Shown: piece by piece, positions 52,883 through 63,165 of the stretch
How positions within the stretch are numbered: position 1 is the first letter of the stretch
Layout: every line of letters starts with the position of its first letter
Origin: Ranitomeya variabilis
Lineage: Eukaryota; Chordata; Amphibia; Anura; Dendrobatidae
Assembly (NCBI RefSeq): GCF_051348905.1
Contig: NC_135232.1
Span: forward strand, 832,504,888 to 832,568,887
DNA length: 64,000 nucleotides
Reading direction: 5' to 3'
Notes under the pieces: generated by a model
Seen by the model: the letters and a program-made list of their open reading frames with translations, nothing else
Told to the model about the DNA's origin: nothing
Database searches by the model: none
Translations under genes and position numbers: made by a program

Positions 52883-53402
52883 AACTTTTCCTAATATGGC
52901 TAGAAAGCTTTAGCAAACACACTCACGCTTAGTAGTGTCGTCAAGACTCGCAAGGAATCTTTGACGCTTAAACTGGCTTCTTTGCCAGGTCACATAGCAG
53001 GACGAGGCTTTTTGCCGCAGCAGATTCTAAAGACTGCATGCAACCTAAGGCAAGGGCAACACTTTACCACCCAGTAAAATGTTTTCAATGGGAACTGGAC
53101 TTTCAACAAACTTTGCACAAATCAATAGCACAGGCAAATATAGGAAACTTTCTCTAGCCTGATTAAAGTGGGAAATGTGCAATAGCTTTGCATTAAGGAC
53201 AAGCTTCAGAGTCTCTACTTGGTATCATCAGAAAACCGAGTTGGAGTGTCGTGCCGGAAGCTTGAATAGGTCAGCTGATGTATCTCTAAGAATTCACAGA
53301 GTTTTTTTCTCAAGGTGGTTCAGCGATTTGAATAAATGCCAACACTTGTCTGCAAAAATCTTGACCCGTTTCCTGCAAGTTTCTGAAAGTGGTGCAAATA
53401 AC

Positions 53403-53474
53403 GGGGATGTAGCTCAGTGGCAGAGTGCACGCCTTGCATGTGTGAGGCCCCGGGTTCAATCCCCGGCATCTCCA
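53403..53474 (+). tRNA. tRNA-Ala-TGC: tRNA-Ala(TGC), unit 68 first slot, T19C C24T T31C
   Basis: Three changes: T19C (D loop), C24T (G10-T24 wobble) and T31C (standard 32, first base of the anticodon loop). All leave folding intact. Anticodon TGC 53435-53437. First T4 53521-53524. Confidence 0.92.
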
Positions 53475-53601
53475 TGGCCTGGGTTTACGTGCAAAGGACG
53501 CACTTCCTACAGGTGAGTACTTTTCCTTCTCCTTATGTGGTTCCTGCAGTCACTCGGTGAAAGAATTACTTGTCAGTTCTCCATCCCACTAGGAGACTTT
53601 T

Positions 53602-53673
53602 GGGGATGTAGCTCAGTGGTAGAGCGCATGCTTCGCATGTATGAGGTCCTGGGTTCAACCCCCAGCATCTCCA
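53602..53673 (+). tRNA. tRNA-Ala-CGC: tRNA-Ala(CGC), unit 68 second slot
   Basis: Matches the second-slot consensus. Anticodon CGC 53634-53636. T4 53677-53680. Confidence 0.96.
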
Positions 53674-54193
53674 AACTTTTCCTAATATGGCTAGAAAGCT
53701 TTAGCAAACACACTCACGCTTAGTAGTGTCGTCAAGACTCGCAAGGAATCTTTGACGCTTAAACTGGCTTCTTTGCCAGGTCACATAGCAGGACGAGGCT
53801 TTTTGCCGCAGCAGATTCTAAAGACTGCATGCAACCTAAGGCAAGGGCAACACTTTACCACCCAGTAAAATGTTTTCAATGGGAACTGGACTTTCAACAA
53901 ACTTTGCACAAATCAATAGCACAGGCAAATATAGGAAACTTTCTCTAGCCTGATTAAAGTGGGAAATGTGCAATAGCTTTGCATTAAGGACAAGCTTCAG
54001 AGTCTCTACTTGGTATCATCAGAAAACCGAGTTGGAGTGTCGTGCCGGAAGCTTGAATAGGTCAGCTGATGTATCTCTAAGAATTCACAGAGTTTTTTTC
54101 TCAAGGTGGTTCAGCGATTTGAATAAATGCCAACCCTTGTCTGCAAAAATCTTGACCCGTTTCCTGCAAGTTTCTGAAAGTGGTGCAAATAAC

Positions 54194-54265
54194 GGGGATG
54201 TAGCTCAGTGGTAGAGCGCACGCTTTGCATGTGTGAGGCCCCGGGTTCAATCCCCGGCATCTCCA
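54194..54265 (+). tRNA. tRNA-Ala-TGC: tRNA-Ala(TGC), unit 69 first slot
   Basis: Matches the first-slot consensus. Anticodon TGC 54226-54228. First T4 54312-54315. Confidence 0.96.
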
Positions 54266-54392
54266 TGGCCTGGGTTTACGTGCAAAGGACGCACTTCCTA
54301 CAGGTGACTACTTTTCCTTCTCCTTATGTGGTTCCTGCAGTCACTCGGTGAAAGAATTACTTGTCAGTGCTCTATCCCACTGGGAGACTTTT

Positions 54393-54464
54393 GGGGATGT
54401 AGCTCAGTGGTAGAGCGCATGCTTCGCATGTATGAGGTCCTGGGTTCAACCCCCAGCATCTCCA
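54393..54464 (+). tRNA. tRNA-Ala-CGC: tRNA-Ala(CGC), unit 69 second slot
   Basis: Consensus; flank reads AAAATTTT. Anticodon CGC 54425-54427. T4 54468-54471. Confidence 0.96.
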
Positions 54465-54984
54465 AAATTTTCCTAATATGGCTAGAAAGCTTTAGCAAAC
54501 ACACTCACGCTTAGTAGTGTCGTCAAGACTCGCAAGGAATCTTTGACACTTAAACTGGCTTCTTTGCCAGGTCACATAGCAGGACGAGGCATTTTGCCGC
54601 AGCAGATTCTAAAGACTGCATGCAACCTAAGGCAAGGGCAACACTTTACCACCCAGTAAAATGTTTTCAATGGGAACTGGACTTTCAACAAACTTTGCAC
54701 AAATCAATAGCACAGGCAAATATAGGAAACTTTCTCTAGCCTGATTAAAGTGGGAAATGTGCAATAGCTTTGCATTAAGGACAAGCTTCAGAGTCTCTAC
54801 TTGGTATCATCAGAAAACCGAGTTGGAGTGTCGTGCCGGAAGCTTGAATAGGTCAGCTGATGTATCTCTAAGAATTCACAGAGTTTTTTTCTCAAGGTGG
54901 TTCAGCGATTTGAATAAATGCCAACACTTGTCTGCAAAAATCTTGACCCGTTTCCTGCAAGTTTCTGAAAGTGGTGCAAATAAC

Positions 54985-55056
54985 GGGGATGTAGCTCAGT
55001 GGCAGAGTGCACGCCTTGCATGTGTGAGGCCCCGGGTTCAATCCCCGGCATCTCCA
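54985..55056 (+). tRNA. tRNA-Ala-TGC: tRNA-Ala(TGC), unit 70 first slot, T19C C24T T31C
   Basis: Same three changes as unit 68. Anticodon TGC 55017-55019. First T4 55103-55106. Confidence 0.92.
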
Positions 55057-55183
55057 TGGCCTGGGTTTACGTGCAAAGGACGCACTTCCTACAGGTGACT
55101 ACTTTTCCTTCTCCTTATGTGGTTCCTGCAGTCACTCGGTGAAAGAATTACTTGTCAGTTCTCCATCCCACCAGGAGACTTTT

Positions 55184-55255
55184 GGGGATGTAGCTCAGTG
55201 GTAGAGCGCATGCTTCGCATGTATGAGGTCCTGGGTTCAACCCCCAGCATCTCCA
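55184..55255 (+). tRNA. tRNA-Ala-CGC: tRNA-Ala(CGC), unit 70 second slot
   Basis: Matches the second-slot consensus. Anticodon CGC 55216-55218. T4 55259-55262. Confidence 0.96.
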
Positions 55256-55775
55256 AACTTTTCCTAATATGGCTAGAAAGCTTTAGCAAACACACTCACG
55301 CTTAGTAGTGTCGTCAAGACTCGCAAGGAATCTTTGACGCTTAAACTGGCTTCTTTGCCAGGTCACATAGCAGGACGAGGCTTTTTGCCGCAGCAGATTC
55401 TAAAGACTGCATGCAACCTAAGGCAAGGGCAACACTTTACCACCCAGTAAAATGTTTTCAATGGGAACTGGACTTTCAACAAACTTTGCACAAATCAATA
55501 GCACAGGCAAATATAGGAAACTTTCTCTAGCCTGATTAAAGTGGGAAATGTGCAATAGCTTTGTATTAAGGACAAGCTTCAGAGTCTCTACTTGGTATCA
55601 TCAGAAAACCGAGTTGGAGTGTCGTGCCGGAAGCTTGAATAGGTCAGCTGATGTATCTCTAAGAATTCACAGAGTTTTTTTCTCAAGGTGGTTCAGCGAT
55701 TTGAATAAATGCCAACCCTTGTCTGCAAAAATCTTGACCCGTTTCCTGCAAGTTTCTGAAAGTGGTGCAAATAAC

Positions 55776-55847
55776 GGGGATGTAGCTCAGTGGTAGAGCG
55801 CACGCTTTGGATGTGTGAGGCCCCGCGTTCAATCCCCGGCATCTCCA
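55776..55847 (+). tRNA. Ala-body tRNA with TGG (Pro) anticodon, unit 71 first slot
   Basis: C35G changes the anticodon at 55808-55810 from TGC to TGG, which reads proline CCA. G3-T69 and discriminator A remain, so it should still be charged with alanine if made. It also has G51C in the T stem and B box, which may lower expression. Its block partner at 49448 has G51C but keeps TGC, so the anticodon change came after the block duplication. First T4 55894-55897. Confidence 0.85.
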
Positions 55848-55974
55848 TGGCCTGGGTTTACGTGCAAAGGACGCACTTCCTACAGGTGACTACTTTTCCT
55901 TCTCCTTATGTGGTTCCTGCAGTCACTCGGTGAAAGAATTACTTGTCAGTGCTCCATCCCACTAAGAGACTTTT

Positions 55975-56046
55975 GGGGATGTAGCTCAGTGGTAGAGCGC
56001 ATGCTTCGCATGTATGAGGTCCTGGGTTCAACCCCCAGCATCTCCA
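55975..56046 (+). tRNA. tRNA-Ala-CGC: tRNA-Ala(CGC), unit 71 second slot
   Basis: Matches the second-slot consensus. Anticodon CGC 56007-56009. T4 56050-56053. Confidence 0.96.
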
Positions 56047-56566
56047 AACTTTTCCTAATATGGCTAGAAAGCTTTAGCAAACACACTCACGCTTAGTAGT
56101 GTCGTCAAGACTCGCAAGGAATCTTTGACGCTTAAACTGGCTTCTTTGCCAGGTCACATAGCAGGACGAGGCTTTTTGCCGCAGCAGATTCTAAAGACTG
56201 CATGCAACCTAAGGCAAGGGCAACACTTTACCACCCAGTAAAATGTTTTCAATGGGAACTGGACTTTCAACAAACTTTGCACAAATCAATAGCACAGGCA
56301 AATATAGGAAACTTTCTCTAGCCTGATTAAAGTGGGAAATGTGCAATAGCTTTGCATTAAGGACAAGCTTCAGAGTCTCTACTTGGTATCATCAGAAAAC
56401 CGAGTTGGAGTGTCGTGCCGGAAGCTTGAATAGGTCAGCTGATGTATCTCTAAGAATTCACAGAGTTTTTTTCTCAAGGTGGTTCAGCGATTTGAATAAA
56501 TGCCAACCCTTGTCTGCAAAAATCTTGACCCGTTTCCTGCAAGTTTCTGAAAGTGGTGCAAATAAC

Positions 56567-56638
56567 GGGGATGTAGCTCAGTGGTAGAGCGCATGCTTTG
56601 CATGTGTGAGGCCCCGAGTTCAATCCCCGGCATCTCCA
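56567..56638 (+). tRNA. tRNA-Ala-TGC: tRNA-Ala(TGC), unit 72 first slot, C28T G51A
   Basis: Same changes as its block partner, unit 64. Anticodon TGC 56599-56601. First T4 56685-56688. Confidence 0.86.
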
Positions 56639-56765
56639 TGGCCTGGGTTTACGTGCAAAGGACGCACTTCCTACAGGTGACTACTTTTCCTTCTCCTTAT
56701 GTGGTTCCTGCAGTCACTCGGTGAAAGAATTACTTGTCAGTGCTCCATCCCACTAGGAGACTTTT

Positions 56766-56837
56766 GGGGATGTAGCTCAGTGGTAGAGCGCATGCTTCGC
56801 ATGTATGAGGTCCTGGGTTCAACCCCCAGCATCTCCA
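56766..56837 (+). tRNA. tRNA-Ala-CGC: tRNA-Ala(CGC), unit 72 second slot
   Basis: Matches the second-slot consensus. Anticodon CGC 56798-56800. T4 56841-56844. Confidence 0.96.
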
Positions 56838-57357
56838 AACTTTTCCTAATATGGCTAGAAAGCTTTAGCAAACACACTCACGCTTAGTAGTGTCGTCAAG
56901 ACTCGCAAGGAATCTTTGACGCTTAAACTGGCTTCTTTGCCAGGTCACATAGCAGGACGAGGCTTTTTGCCGCAGCAGATTCTAAAGACTGCATGCAACC
57001 TAAGGCAAGGGCAACACTTTACCACCCAGTAAAATGTTTTCAATGGGAACTGGACTTTCAACAAACTTTGCACAAATCAATAGCACAGGCAAATATAGGA
57101 AACTTTCTCTAGCCTGATTAAAGTGGGAAATGTGCAATAGCTTTGCATTAAGGACAAGCTTCAGAGTCTCTACTTGGTATCATCAGAAAACCGAGTTGGA
57201 GTGTCGTGCCGGAAGCTTGAATAGGTCAGCTGATGTATCTCTAAGAATTCACAGAGTTTTTTTCTCAAGGTGGTTCAGCGATTTGAATAAATGCCAACCC
57301 TTGTCTGCAAAAATCTTGACCCGTTTCCTGCAAGTTTCTGAAAGTGGTGCAAATAAC

Positions 57358-57429
57358 GGGGATGTAGCTCAGTGGTAGAGCGCACGCTTTGCATGTGTGA
57401 GGCCCCGGGTTCAATCCCCAGCATCTCCA
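57358..57429 (+). tRNA. tRNA-Ala-TGC: tRNA-Ala(TGC), unit 73 first slot, G63A
   Basis: Same T-stem mismatch as unit 65. Anticodon TGC 57390-57392. First T4 57476-57479. Confidence 0.88.
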
Positions 57430-57556
57430 TGGCCTGGGTTTACGTGCAAAGGACGCACTTCCTACAGGTGACTACTTTTCCTTCTCCTTATGTGGTTCCT
57501 GCAGTCACTCGGTGAAAGAATTACTTGTCAGTGCTCCATCCCACTAGGAGACTTTT

Positions 57557-57628
57557 GGGAATGTAACTCAGTGGTAGAGCGCATGCTTCGCATGTATGAG
57601 GTCCTGGGTTCAACCCCCAGCATCTCCA
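57557..57628 (+). tRNA. tRNA-Ala-CGC: tRNA-Ala(CGC), unit 73 second slot, G4A G10A
   Basis: G4A and G10A, without the C24T that repairs the D-stem pair in unit 65. Anticodon CGC 57589-57591. T4 57632-57635. Confidence 0.83.
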
Positions 57629-58148
57629 AACTTTTCCTAATATGGCTAGAAAGCTTTAGCAAACACACTCACGCTTAGTAGTGTCGTCAAGACTCGCAAG
57701 GAATCTTTGACGCTTAAACTGGCTTCTTTGCCAGGTCACATAGCAGGACGAGGCTTTTTGCCGCGGCAGATTCTAAAGACTGCATGCAACCTAAGGCAAG
57801 GGCAACACTTTACCACCCAGTAAAATGTTTTCAATGGGAACTGGACTTTCAACAAACTTTGCACAAATCAATAGCACAGGCAAATATAGGAAACTTTCTC
57901 TAGCCTGATTAAAGTGGGAAATGTGCAATAGCTTTGCATTAAGGACAAGCTTCAGAGTCTCTACTTGGTATCATCAGAAAACCGAGTTGGAGTGTCGTGC
58001 CGGAAGCTTGAATAGGTCAGCTGATGTATCTCTAAGAATTCACAGAGTTTTTTTCTCAAGGTGGTTCAGCGATTTGAATAAATGCCAACCCTTGTCTGCA
58101 AAAATCTTGACCCGTTTCCTGCAAGTTTCTGAAAGTGGTGCAAATAAC

Positions 58149-58220
58149 GGGGATGTAGCTCAGTGGTAGAGCGCACGCTTTGCATGTGTGAGGCCCCTGG
58201 TTCAATCCCCGGCATCTCCA
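58149..58220 (+). tRNA. tRNA-Ala-TGC: tRNA-Ala(TGC), unit 74 first slot, G50T
   Basis: Same T-stem change as unit 66. Anticodon TGC 58181-58183. First T4 58267-58270. Confidence 0.87.
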
Positions 58221-58347
58221 TGGCCTGGGTTTACGTGCAAAGGACGCACTTCCTACAGGTGACTACTTTTCCTTCTCCTTATGTGGTTCCTGCAGTCACT
58301 CGGTGAAAGAATTACTTGTCAGTGCTCCATCCCACTAGGAGACTTTT

Positions 58348-58419
58348 GGGGATGTAGCTCAGTGGTAGAGCGCATGCTTCGCATGTATGAGGTCCTGGGT
58401 TCAACCCCCAGCATCTCCA
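58348..58419 (+). tRNA. tRNA-Ala-CGC: tRNA-Ala(CGC), unit 74 second slot
   Basis: Matches the second-slot consensus. Anticodon CGC 58380-58382. T4 58423-58426. Confidence 0.96.
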
Positions 58420-58939
58420 AACTTTTCCTAATATGGCTAGAAAGCTTTAGCAAACACACTCACGCTTAGTAGTGTCGTCAAGACTCGCAAGGAATCTTTG
58501 ACGCTTAAACTGGCTTCTTTGCCAGGTCACATAGCAGGACGAGGCTTTTTGCTGCGGCAGATTCTAAAGACTGCATGCAACCTAAGGCAAGGGCAACACT
58601 TTACCACCCAGTAAAATGTTTTCAATGGGAACTGGACTTTCAACAAACTTTGCACAAATCAATAGCACAGGCAAATATAGGAAACTTTCTCTAGCCTGAT
58701 TAAAGTGGGAAATGTGCAATAGCTTTGCATTAAGGACAAGCTTCAGAGTCTCTACTTGGTATCATCAGAAAACCGAGTTGGAGTGTCGTGCCGGAAGCTT
58801 GAATAGGTCAGCTGATGTATCTCTAAGAATTCACAGAGTTTTTTTCTCAAGGTGGTTCAGCGATTTGAATAAATGCCAACCCTTGTCTGCAAAAATCTTG
58901 ACCCGTTTCCTGCAAGTTTCTGAAAGTGGTGCAAATAAC

Positions 58940-59011
58940 GGGGATGTAGCTCAGTGGTAGAGCGCACGCTTTGCATGTGTGAGGCCCCGGGTTCAATCCC
59001 CGGCATCTCCA
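58940..59011 (+). tRNA. tRNA-Ala-TGC: tRNA-Ala(TGC), unit 75 first slot
   Basis: Matches the first-slot consensus. Anticodon TGC 58972-58974. First T4 59058-59061. Confidence 0.96.
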
Positions 59012-59138
59012 TGGCCTGGGTTTACGTGCAAAGGACGCACTTCCTACAGGTGACTACTTTTCCTTCTCCTTATGTGGTTCCTGCAGTCACTCGGTGAAAG
59101 AATTACTTGTCAGTGCTCCATCCCACTAGGAGACTTTT

Positions 59139-59210
59139 GGGGATGTAGCTCAGTGGTAGAGCGCATGCTTCGCATGTATGAGGTCCTGGGTTCAACCCCC
59201 AGCATCTCCA
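59139..59210 (+). tRNA. tRNA-Ala-CGC: tRNA-Ala(CGC), unit 75 second slot
   Basis: Matches the second-slot consensus. Anticodon CGC 59171-59173. T4 59214-59217. Confidence 0.96.
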
Positions 59211-59730
59211 AACTTTTCCTAATATGGCTAGAAAGCTTTAGCAAACACACTCACGCTTAGTAGTGTCGTCAAGACTCGCAAGGAATCTTTGACGCTTAAA
59301 CTGGCTTCTTTGCCAGGTCACATAGCAGGACGAGGCTTTTTGCCGCAGCAGATTCTAAAGACTGCATGCAACCTAAGGCAAGGGCAACACTTTACCACCC
59401 AGTAAAATGTTTTCAATGGGAACTGGACTTTCAACAAACTTTGCACAAATCAATAGCACAGGCAAATATAGGAAACTTTCTCTAGCCTGATTAAAGTGGG
59501 AAATGTGCAATAGCTTTGCATTAAGGACAAGCTTCAGAGTCTCTACTTGGTATCATCAGAAAACCGAGTTGGAGTGTCGTGCCGGAAGCTTGAATAGGTC
59601 AGCTGATGTATCTCTAAGAATTCACAGAGTTTTTTTCTCAAGGTGGTTCAGCGATTTGAATAAATGCCAACACTTGTCTGCAAAAATCTTGACCCGTTTC
59701 CTGCAAGTTTCTGAAAGTGGTGCAAATAAC

Positions 59731-59802
59731 GGGGATGTAGCTCAGTGGCAGAGTGCACGCCTTGCATGTGTGAGGCCCCGGGTTCAATCCCCGGCATCTC
59801 CA
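59731..59802 (+). tRNA. tRNA-Ala-TGC: tRNA-Ala(TGC), unit 76 first slot, T19C C24T T31C
   Basis: Same three changes as unit 68, its block partner. Anticodon TGC 59763-59765. First T4 59849-59852. Confidence 0.92.
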
Positions 59803-59929
59803 TGGCCTGGGTTTACGTGCAAAGGACGCACTTCCTACAGGTGACTACTTTTCCTTCTCCTTATGTGGTTCCTGCAGTCACTCGGTGAAAGAATTACTTG
59901 TCAGTTCTCCATCCCACTAGGAGACTTTT

Positions 59930-60001
59930 GGGGATGTAGCTCAGTGGTAGAGCGCATGCTTCGCATGTATGAGGTCCTGGGTTCAACCCCCAGCATCTCC
60001 A
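59930..60001 (+). tRNA. tRNA-Ala-CGC: tRNA-Ala(CGC), unit 76 second slot
   Basis: Matches the second-slot consensus. Anticodon CGC 59962-59964. T4 60005-60008. Confidence 0.96.
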
Positions 60002-60521
60002 AACTTTTCCTAATATGGCTAGAAAGCTTTAGCAAACACACTCACGCTTAGTAGTGTCGTCAAGACTCGCAAGGAATCTTTGACGCTTAAACTGGCTTCT
60101 TTGCCAGGTCACATAGCAGGACGAGGCTTTTTGCCGCAGCAGATTCTAAAGACTGCATGCAACCTAAGGCAAGGGCAACACTTTACCACCCAGTAAAATG
60201 TTTTCAATGGGAACTGGACTTTCAACAAACTTTGCACAAATCAATAGCACAGGCAAATATAGGAAACTTTCTCTAGCCTGATTAAAGTGGGAAATGTGCA
60301 ATAGCTTTGCATTAAGGACAAGCTTCAGAGTCTCTACTTGGTATCATCAGAAAACCGAGTTGGAGTGTCGTGCCGGAAGCTTGAATAGTTCAGCTGATGT
60401 ATCTCTAAGAATTCACAGAGTTTTTTTCTCAAGGTGGTTCAGCGATTTGAATAAATGCCAACCCTTGTCTGCAAAAATCTTGACCCGTTTCCTGCAAGTT
60501 TCTGAAAGTGGTGCAAATAAC

Positions 60522-60593
60522 GGGGATGTAGCTCAGTGGTAGAGCGCACGCTTTGCATGTGTGAGGCCCCGGGTTCAATCCCCGGCATCTCCA
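60522..60593 (+). tRNA. tRNA-Ala-TGC: tRNA-Ala(TGC), unit 77 first slot
   Basis: Matches the first-slot consensus. Anticodon TGC 60554-60556. First T4 60640-60643. Confidence 0.96.
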
Positions 60594-60720
60594 TGGCCTG
60601 GGTTTACGTGCAAAGGACGCACTTCCTACAGGTGACTACTTTTCCTTCTCCTTATGTGGTTCCTGCAGTCACTCGGTGAAAGAATTACTTGTCAGTGCTC
60701 TATCCCACTGGGAGACTTTT

Positions 60721-60792
60721 GGGGATGTAGCTCAGTGGTAGAGCGCATGCTTCGCATGTATGAGGTCCTGGGTTCAACCCCCAGCATCTCCA
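60721..60792 (+). tRNA. tRNA-Ala-CGC: tRNA-Ala(CGC), unit 77 second slot
   Basis: Consensus; flank AAAATTTT as in unit 69. Anticodon CGC 60753-60755. T4 60796-60799. Confidence 0.96.
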
Positions 60793-61312
60793 AAATTTTC
60801 CTAATATGGCTAGAAAGCTTTAGCAAACACACTCACGCTTAGTAGTGTCGTCAAGACTCGCAAGGAATCTTTGACACTTAAACTGGCTTCTTTGCCAGGT
60901 CACATAGCAGGACGAGGCATTTTGCCGCAGCAGATTCTAAAGACTGCATGCAACCTAAGGCAAGGGCAACACTTTACCACCCAGTAAAATGTTTTCAATG
61001 GGAACTGGACTTTCAACAAACTTTGCACAAATCAATAGCACAGGCAAATATAGGAAACTTTCTCTAGCCTGATTAAAGTGGGAAATGTGCAATAGCTTTG
61101 CATTAAGGACAAGCTTCAGAGTCTCTACTTGGTATCATCAGAAAACCGAGTTGGAGTGTCGTGCCGGAAGCTTGAATAGGTCAGCTGATGTATCTCTAAG
61201 AATTCACAGAGTTTTTTTCTCAAGGTGGTTCAGCGATTTGAATAAATGCCAACACTTGTCTGCAAAAATCTTGACCCGTTTCCTGCAAGTTTCTGAAAGT
61301 GGTGCAAATAAC

Positions 61313-61384
61313 GGGGATGTAGCTCAGTGGCAGAGTGCACGCCTTGCATGTGTGAGGCCCCGGGTTCAATCCCCGGCATCTCCA
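61313..61384 (+). tRNA. tRNA-Ala-TGC: tRNA-Ala(TGC), unit 78 first slot, T19C C24T T31C
   Basis: Same three changes as unit 70, its block partner. Anticodon TGC 61345-61347. First T4 61431-61434. Confidence 0.92.
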
Positions 61385-61511
61385 TGGCCTGGGTTTACGT
61401 GCAAAGGACGCACTTCCTACAGGTGACTACTTTTCCTTCTCCTTATGTGGTTCCTGCAGTCACTCGGTGAAAGAATTACTTGTCAGTTCTCCATCCCACT
61501 AGGAGACTTTT

Positions 61512-61583
61512 GGGGATGTAGCTCAGTGGTAGAGCGCATGCTTCGCATGTATGAGGTCCTGGGTTCAACCCCCAGCATCTCCA
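61512..61583 (+). tRNA. tRNA-Ala-CGC: tRNA-Ala(CGC), unit 78 second slot
   Basis: Matches the second-slot consensus. Anticodon CGC 61544-61546. T4 61587-61590. Confidence 0.96.
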
Positions 61584-62103
61584 AACTTTTCCTAATATGG
61601 CTAGAAAGCTTTAGCAAACACACTCACGCTTAGTAGTGTCGTCAAGACTCGCAAGGAATCTTTGACGCTTAAACTGGCTTCTTTGCCAGGTCACATAGCA
61701 GGACGAGGCTTTTTGCCGCAGCAGATTCTAAAGACTGCATGCAACCTAAGGCAAGGGCAACACTTTACCACCCAGTAAAATGTTTTCAATGGGAACTGGA
61801 CTTTCAACAAACTTTGCACAAATCAATAGCACAGGCAAATATAGGAAACTTTCTCTAGCCTGATTAAAGTGGGAAATGTGCAATAGCTTTGCATTAAGGA
61901 CAAGCTTCAGAGTCTCTACTTGGTATCATCAGAAAACCGAGTTGGAGTGTCGTGCCGGAAGCTTGAATAGGTCAGCTGATGTATCTCTAAGAATTCACAG
62001 AGTTTTTTTCTCAAGGTGGTTCAGCGATTTGAATAAATGCCAACCCTTGTCTGCAAAAATCTTGACCCGTTTCCTGCAAGTTTCTGAAAGTGGTGCAAAT
62101 AAC

Positions 62104-62175
62104 GGGGATGTAGCTCAGTGGTAGAGCGCACGCTTTGCATGTGTGAGGCCCCGGGTTCAATCCCCGGCATCTCCA
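62104..62175 (+). tRNA. tRNA-Ala-TGC: tRNA-Ala(TGC), unit 79 first slot
   Basis: Matches the first-slot consensus. Anticodon TGC 62136-62138. First T4 62222-62225. Confidence 0.96.
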
Positions 62176-62302
62176 TGGCCTGGGTTTACGTGCAAAGGAC
62201 GCACTTCCTACAGGTGACTACTTTTCCTTCTCCTTATGTGGTTCCTGCAGTCACTCGGTGAAAGAATTACTTGTCAGTGCTCTATCCCACTGGGAGACTT
62301 TT

Positions 62303-62374
62303 GGGGATGTAGCTCAGTGGTAGAGCGCATGCTTTGCATGTATGAGGTCCTGGGTTCAACCCCCAGCATCTCCA
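62303..62374 (+). tRNA. tRNA-Ala-TGC: tRNA-Ala(TGC), unit 79 second slot (anticodon switched)
   Basis: C33T changes the second-slot anticodon from CGC to TGC (62335-62337). All other second-slot diagnostic bases (28, 40, 46, 49, 58, 63) are kept, so this is a point change and not conversion by the first-slot gene. T4 62378-62381. Confidence 0.95.
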
Positions 62375-62894
62375 AAATTTTCCTAATATGGCTAGAAAGC
62401 TTTAGCAAACACACTCACGCTTAGTAGTGTCGTCAAGACTCGCAAGGAATCTTTGACGCTTAAACTGGCTTCTTTGCCAGGTCACATAGCAGGACGAGGC
62501 TTTTTGCTGCAGCAGATTCTAAAGACTGCATGCAACCTAAGGCAAGGGCAACACTTTACCACCCAGTAAAATGTTTTCAATGGGAACTGGACTTTCAACA
62601 AACTTTGCACAAATCAATAGCACAGGCAAATATAGGAAACTTTCTCTAGCCTGATTAAAGTGGGAAATGTGCAATAGCCTTGCATTAAGGACAAGCTTCA
62701 GAGTCTCTACTTGGTATCATCAGAAAACCGAGTTGGAGTGTCGTGCCGGAAGCTTGAATAGGTCAGCTGATGTATCTCTAAGAATTCACAGAGTTTTTTT
62801 CTCAAGGTGGTTCAGCGATTTGAATAAATGCCAACCCTTGTCTGCAAAAATCTTGACCCGTTTCCTGCAAGTTTCTGAAAGTGGTGCAAATAAC

Positions 62895-62966
62895 GGGGAT
62901 GTAGCTCAGTGGTAGAGCGCACGCTTTGCATGTGTGAGGCCCCGGGTTCAATCCCCGGCATCTCCA
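62895..62966 (+). tRNA. tRNA-Ala-TGC: tRNA-Ala(TGC), unit 80 first slot
   Basis: Matches the first-slot consensus. Anticodon TGC 62927-62929. First T4 63013-63016. Confidence 0.96.
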
Positions 62967-63093
62967 TGGCCTGGGTTTACGTGCAAAGGACGCACTTCCT
63001 ACAGGTGACTACTTTTCCTTCTCCTTATGTGGTTCCTGCAGTCACTCGGTGAAAGAATTACTTGTCAGTGCTCTATCCCACTGGGAGACTTTT

Positions 63094-63165
63094 GGGGATG
63101 TAGCTCAGTGGTAGAGCGCATGCTTTGCATGTATGAGGTCCTGGGTTCAACCCCCAGCATCTCCA
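63094..63165 (+). tRNA. tRNA-Ala-TGC: tRNA-Ala(TGC), unit 80 second slot (anticodon switched)
   Basis: Identical to the unit 79 second-slot gene, from the one-unit duplication. Anticodon TGC 63126-63128. T4 63169-63172. Confidence 0.95.

Larger units (their letters stand above)
48927..55254 (+). repeat. 6,328-bp eight-unit block, copy 1
   Basis: Eight 791-bp units recur at +6,328. Diagnostic pairs are CCCCGCGTTC at 49492/55820, CCCCGAGTTC at 50283/56611, G4A+G10A genes at 51229/57557, the G50T gene at 51821/58149, and the three-change first-slot gene at 53403/59731 and 54985/61313. The copies differ at roughly ten bases by hand count, so this duplication looks older than the 7,810-bp one. 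Confidence 0.85.
55255..61582 (+). repeat. 6,328-bp eight-unit block, copy 2
   Basis: This is the direct tandem copy of 48927-55254. The right breakpoint lies between about 61583 and 62153; the CGCGTTC marker at 55820 has no partner at +6,328. Confidence 0.83.
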
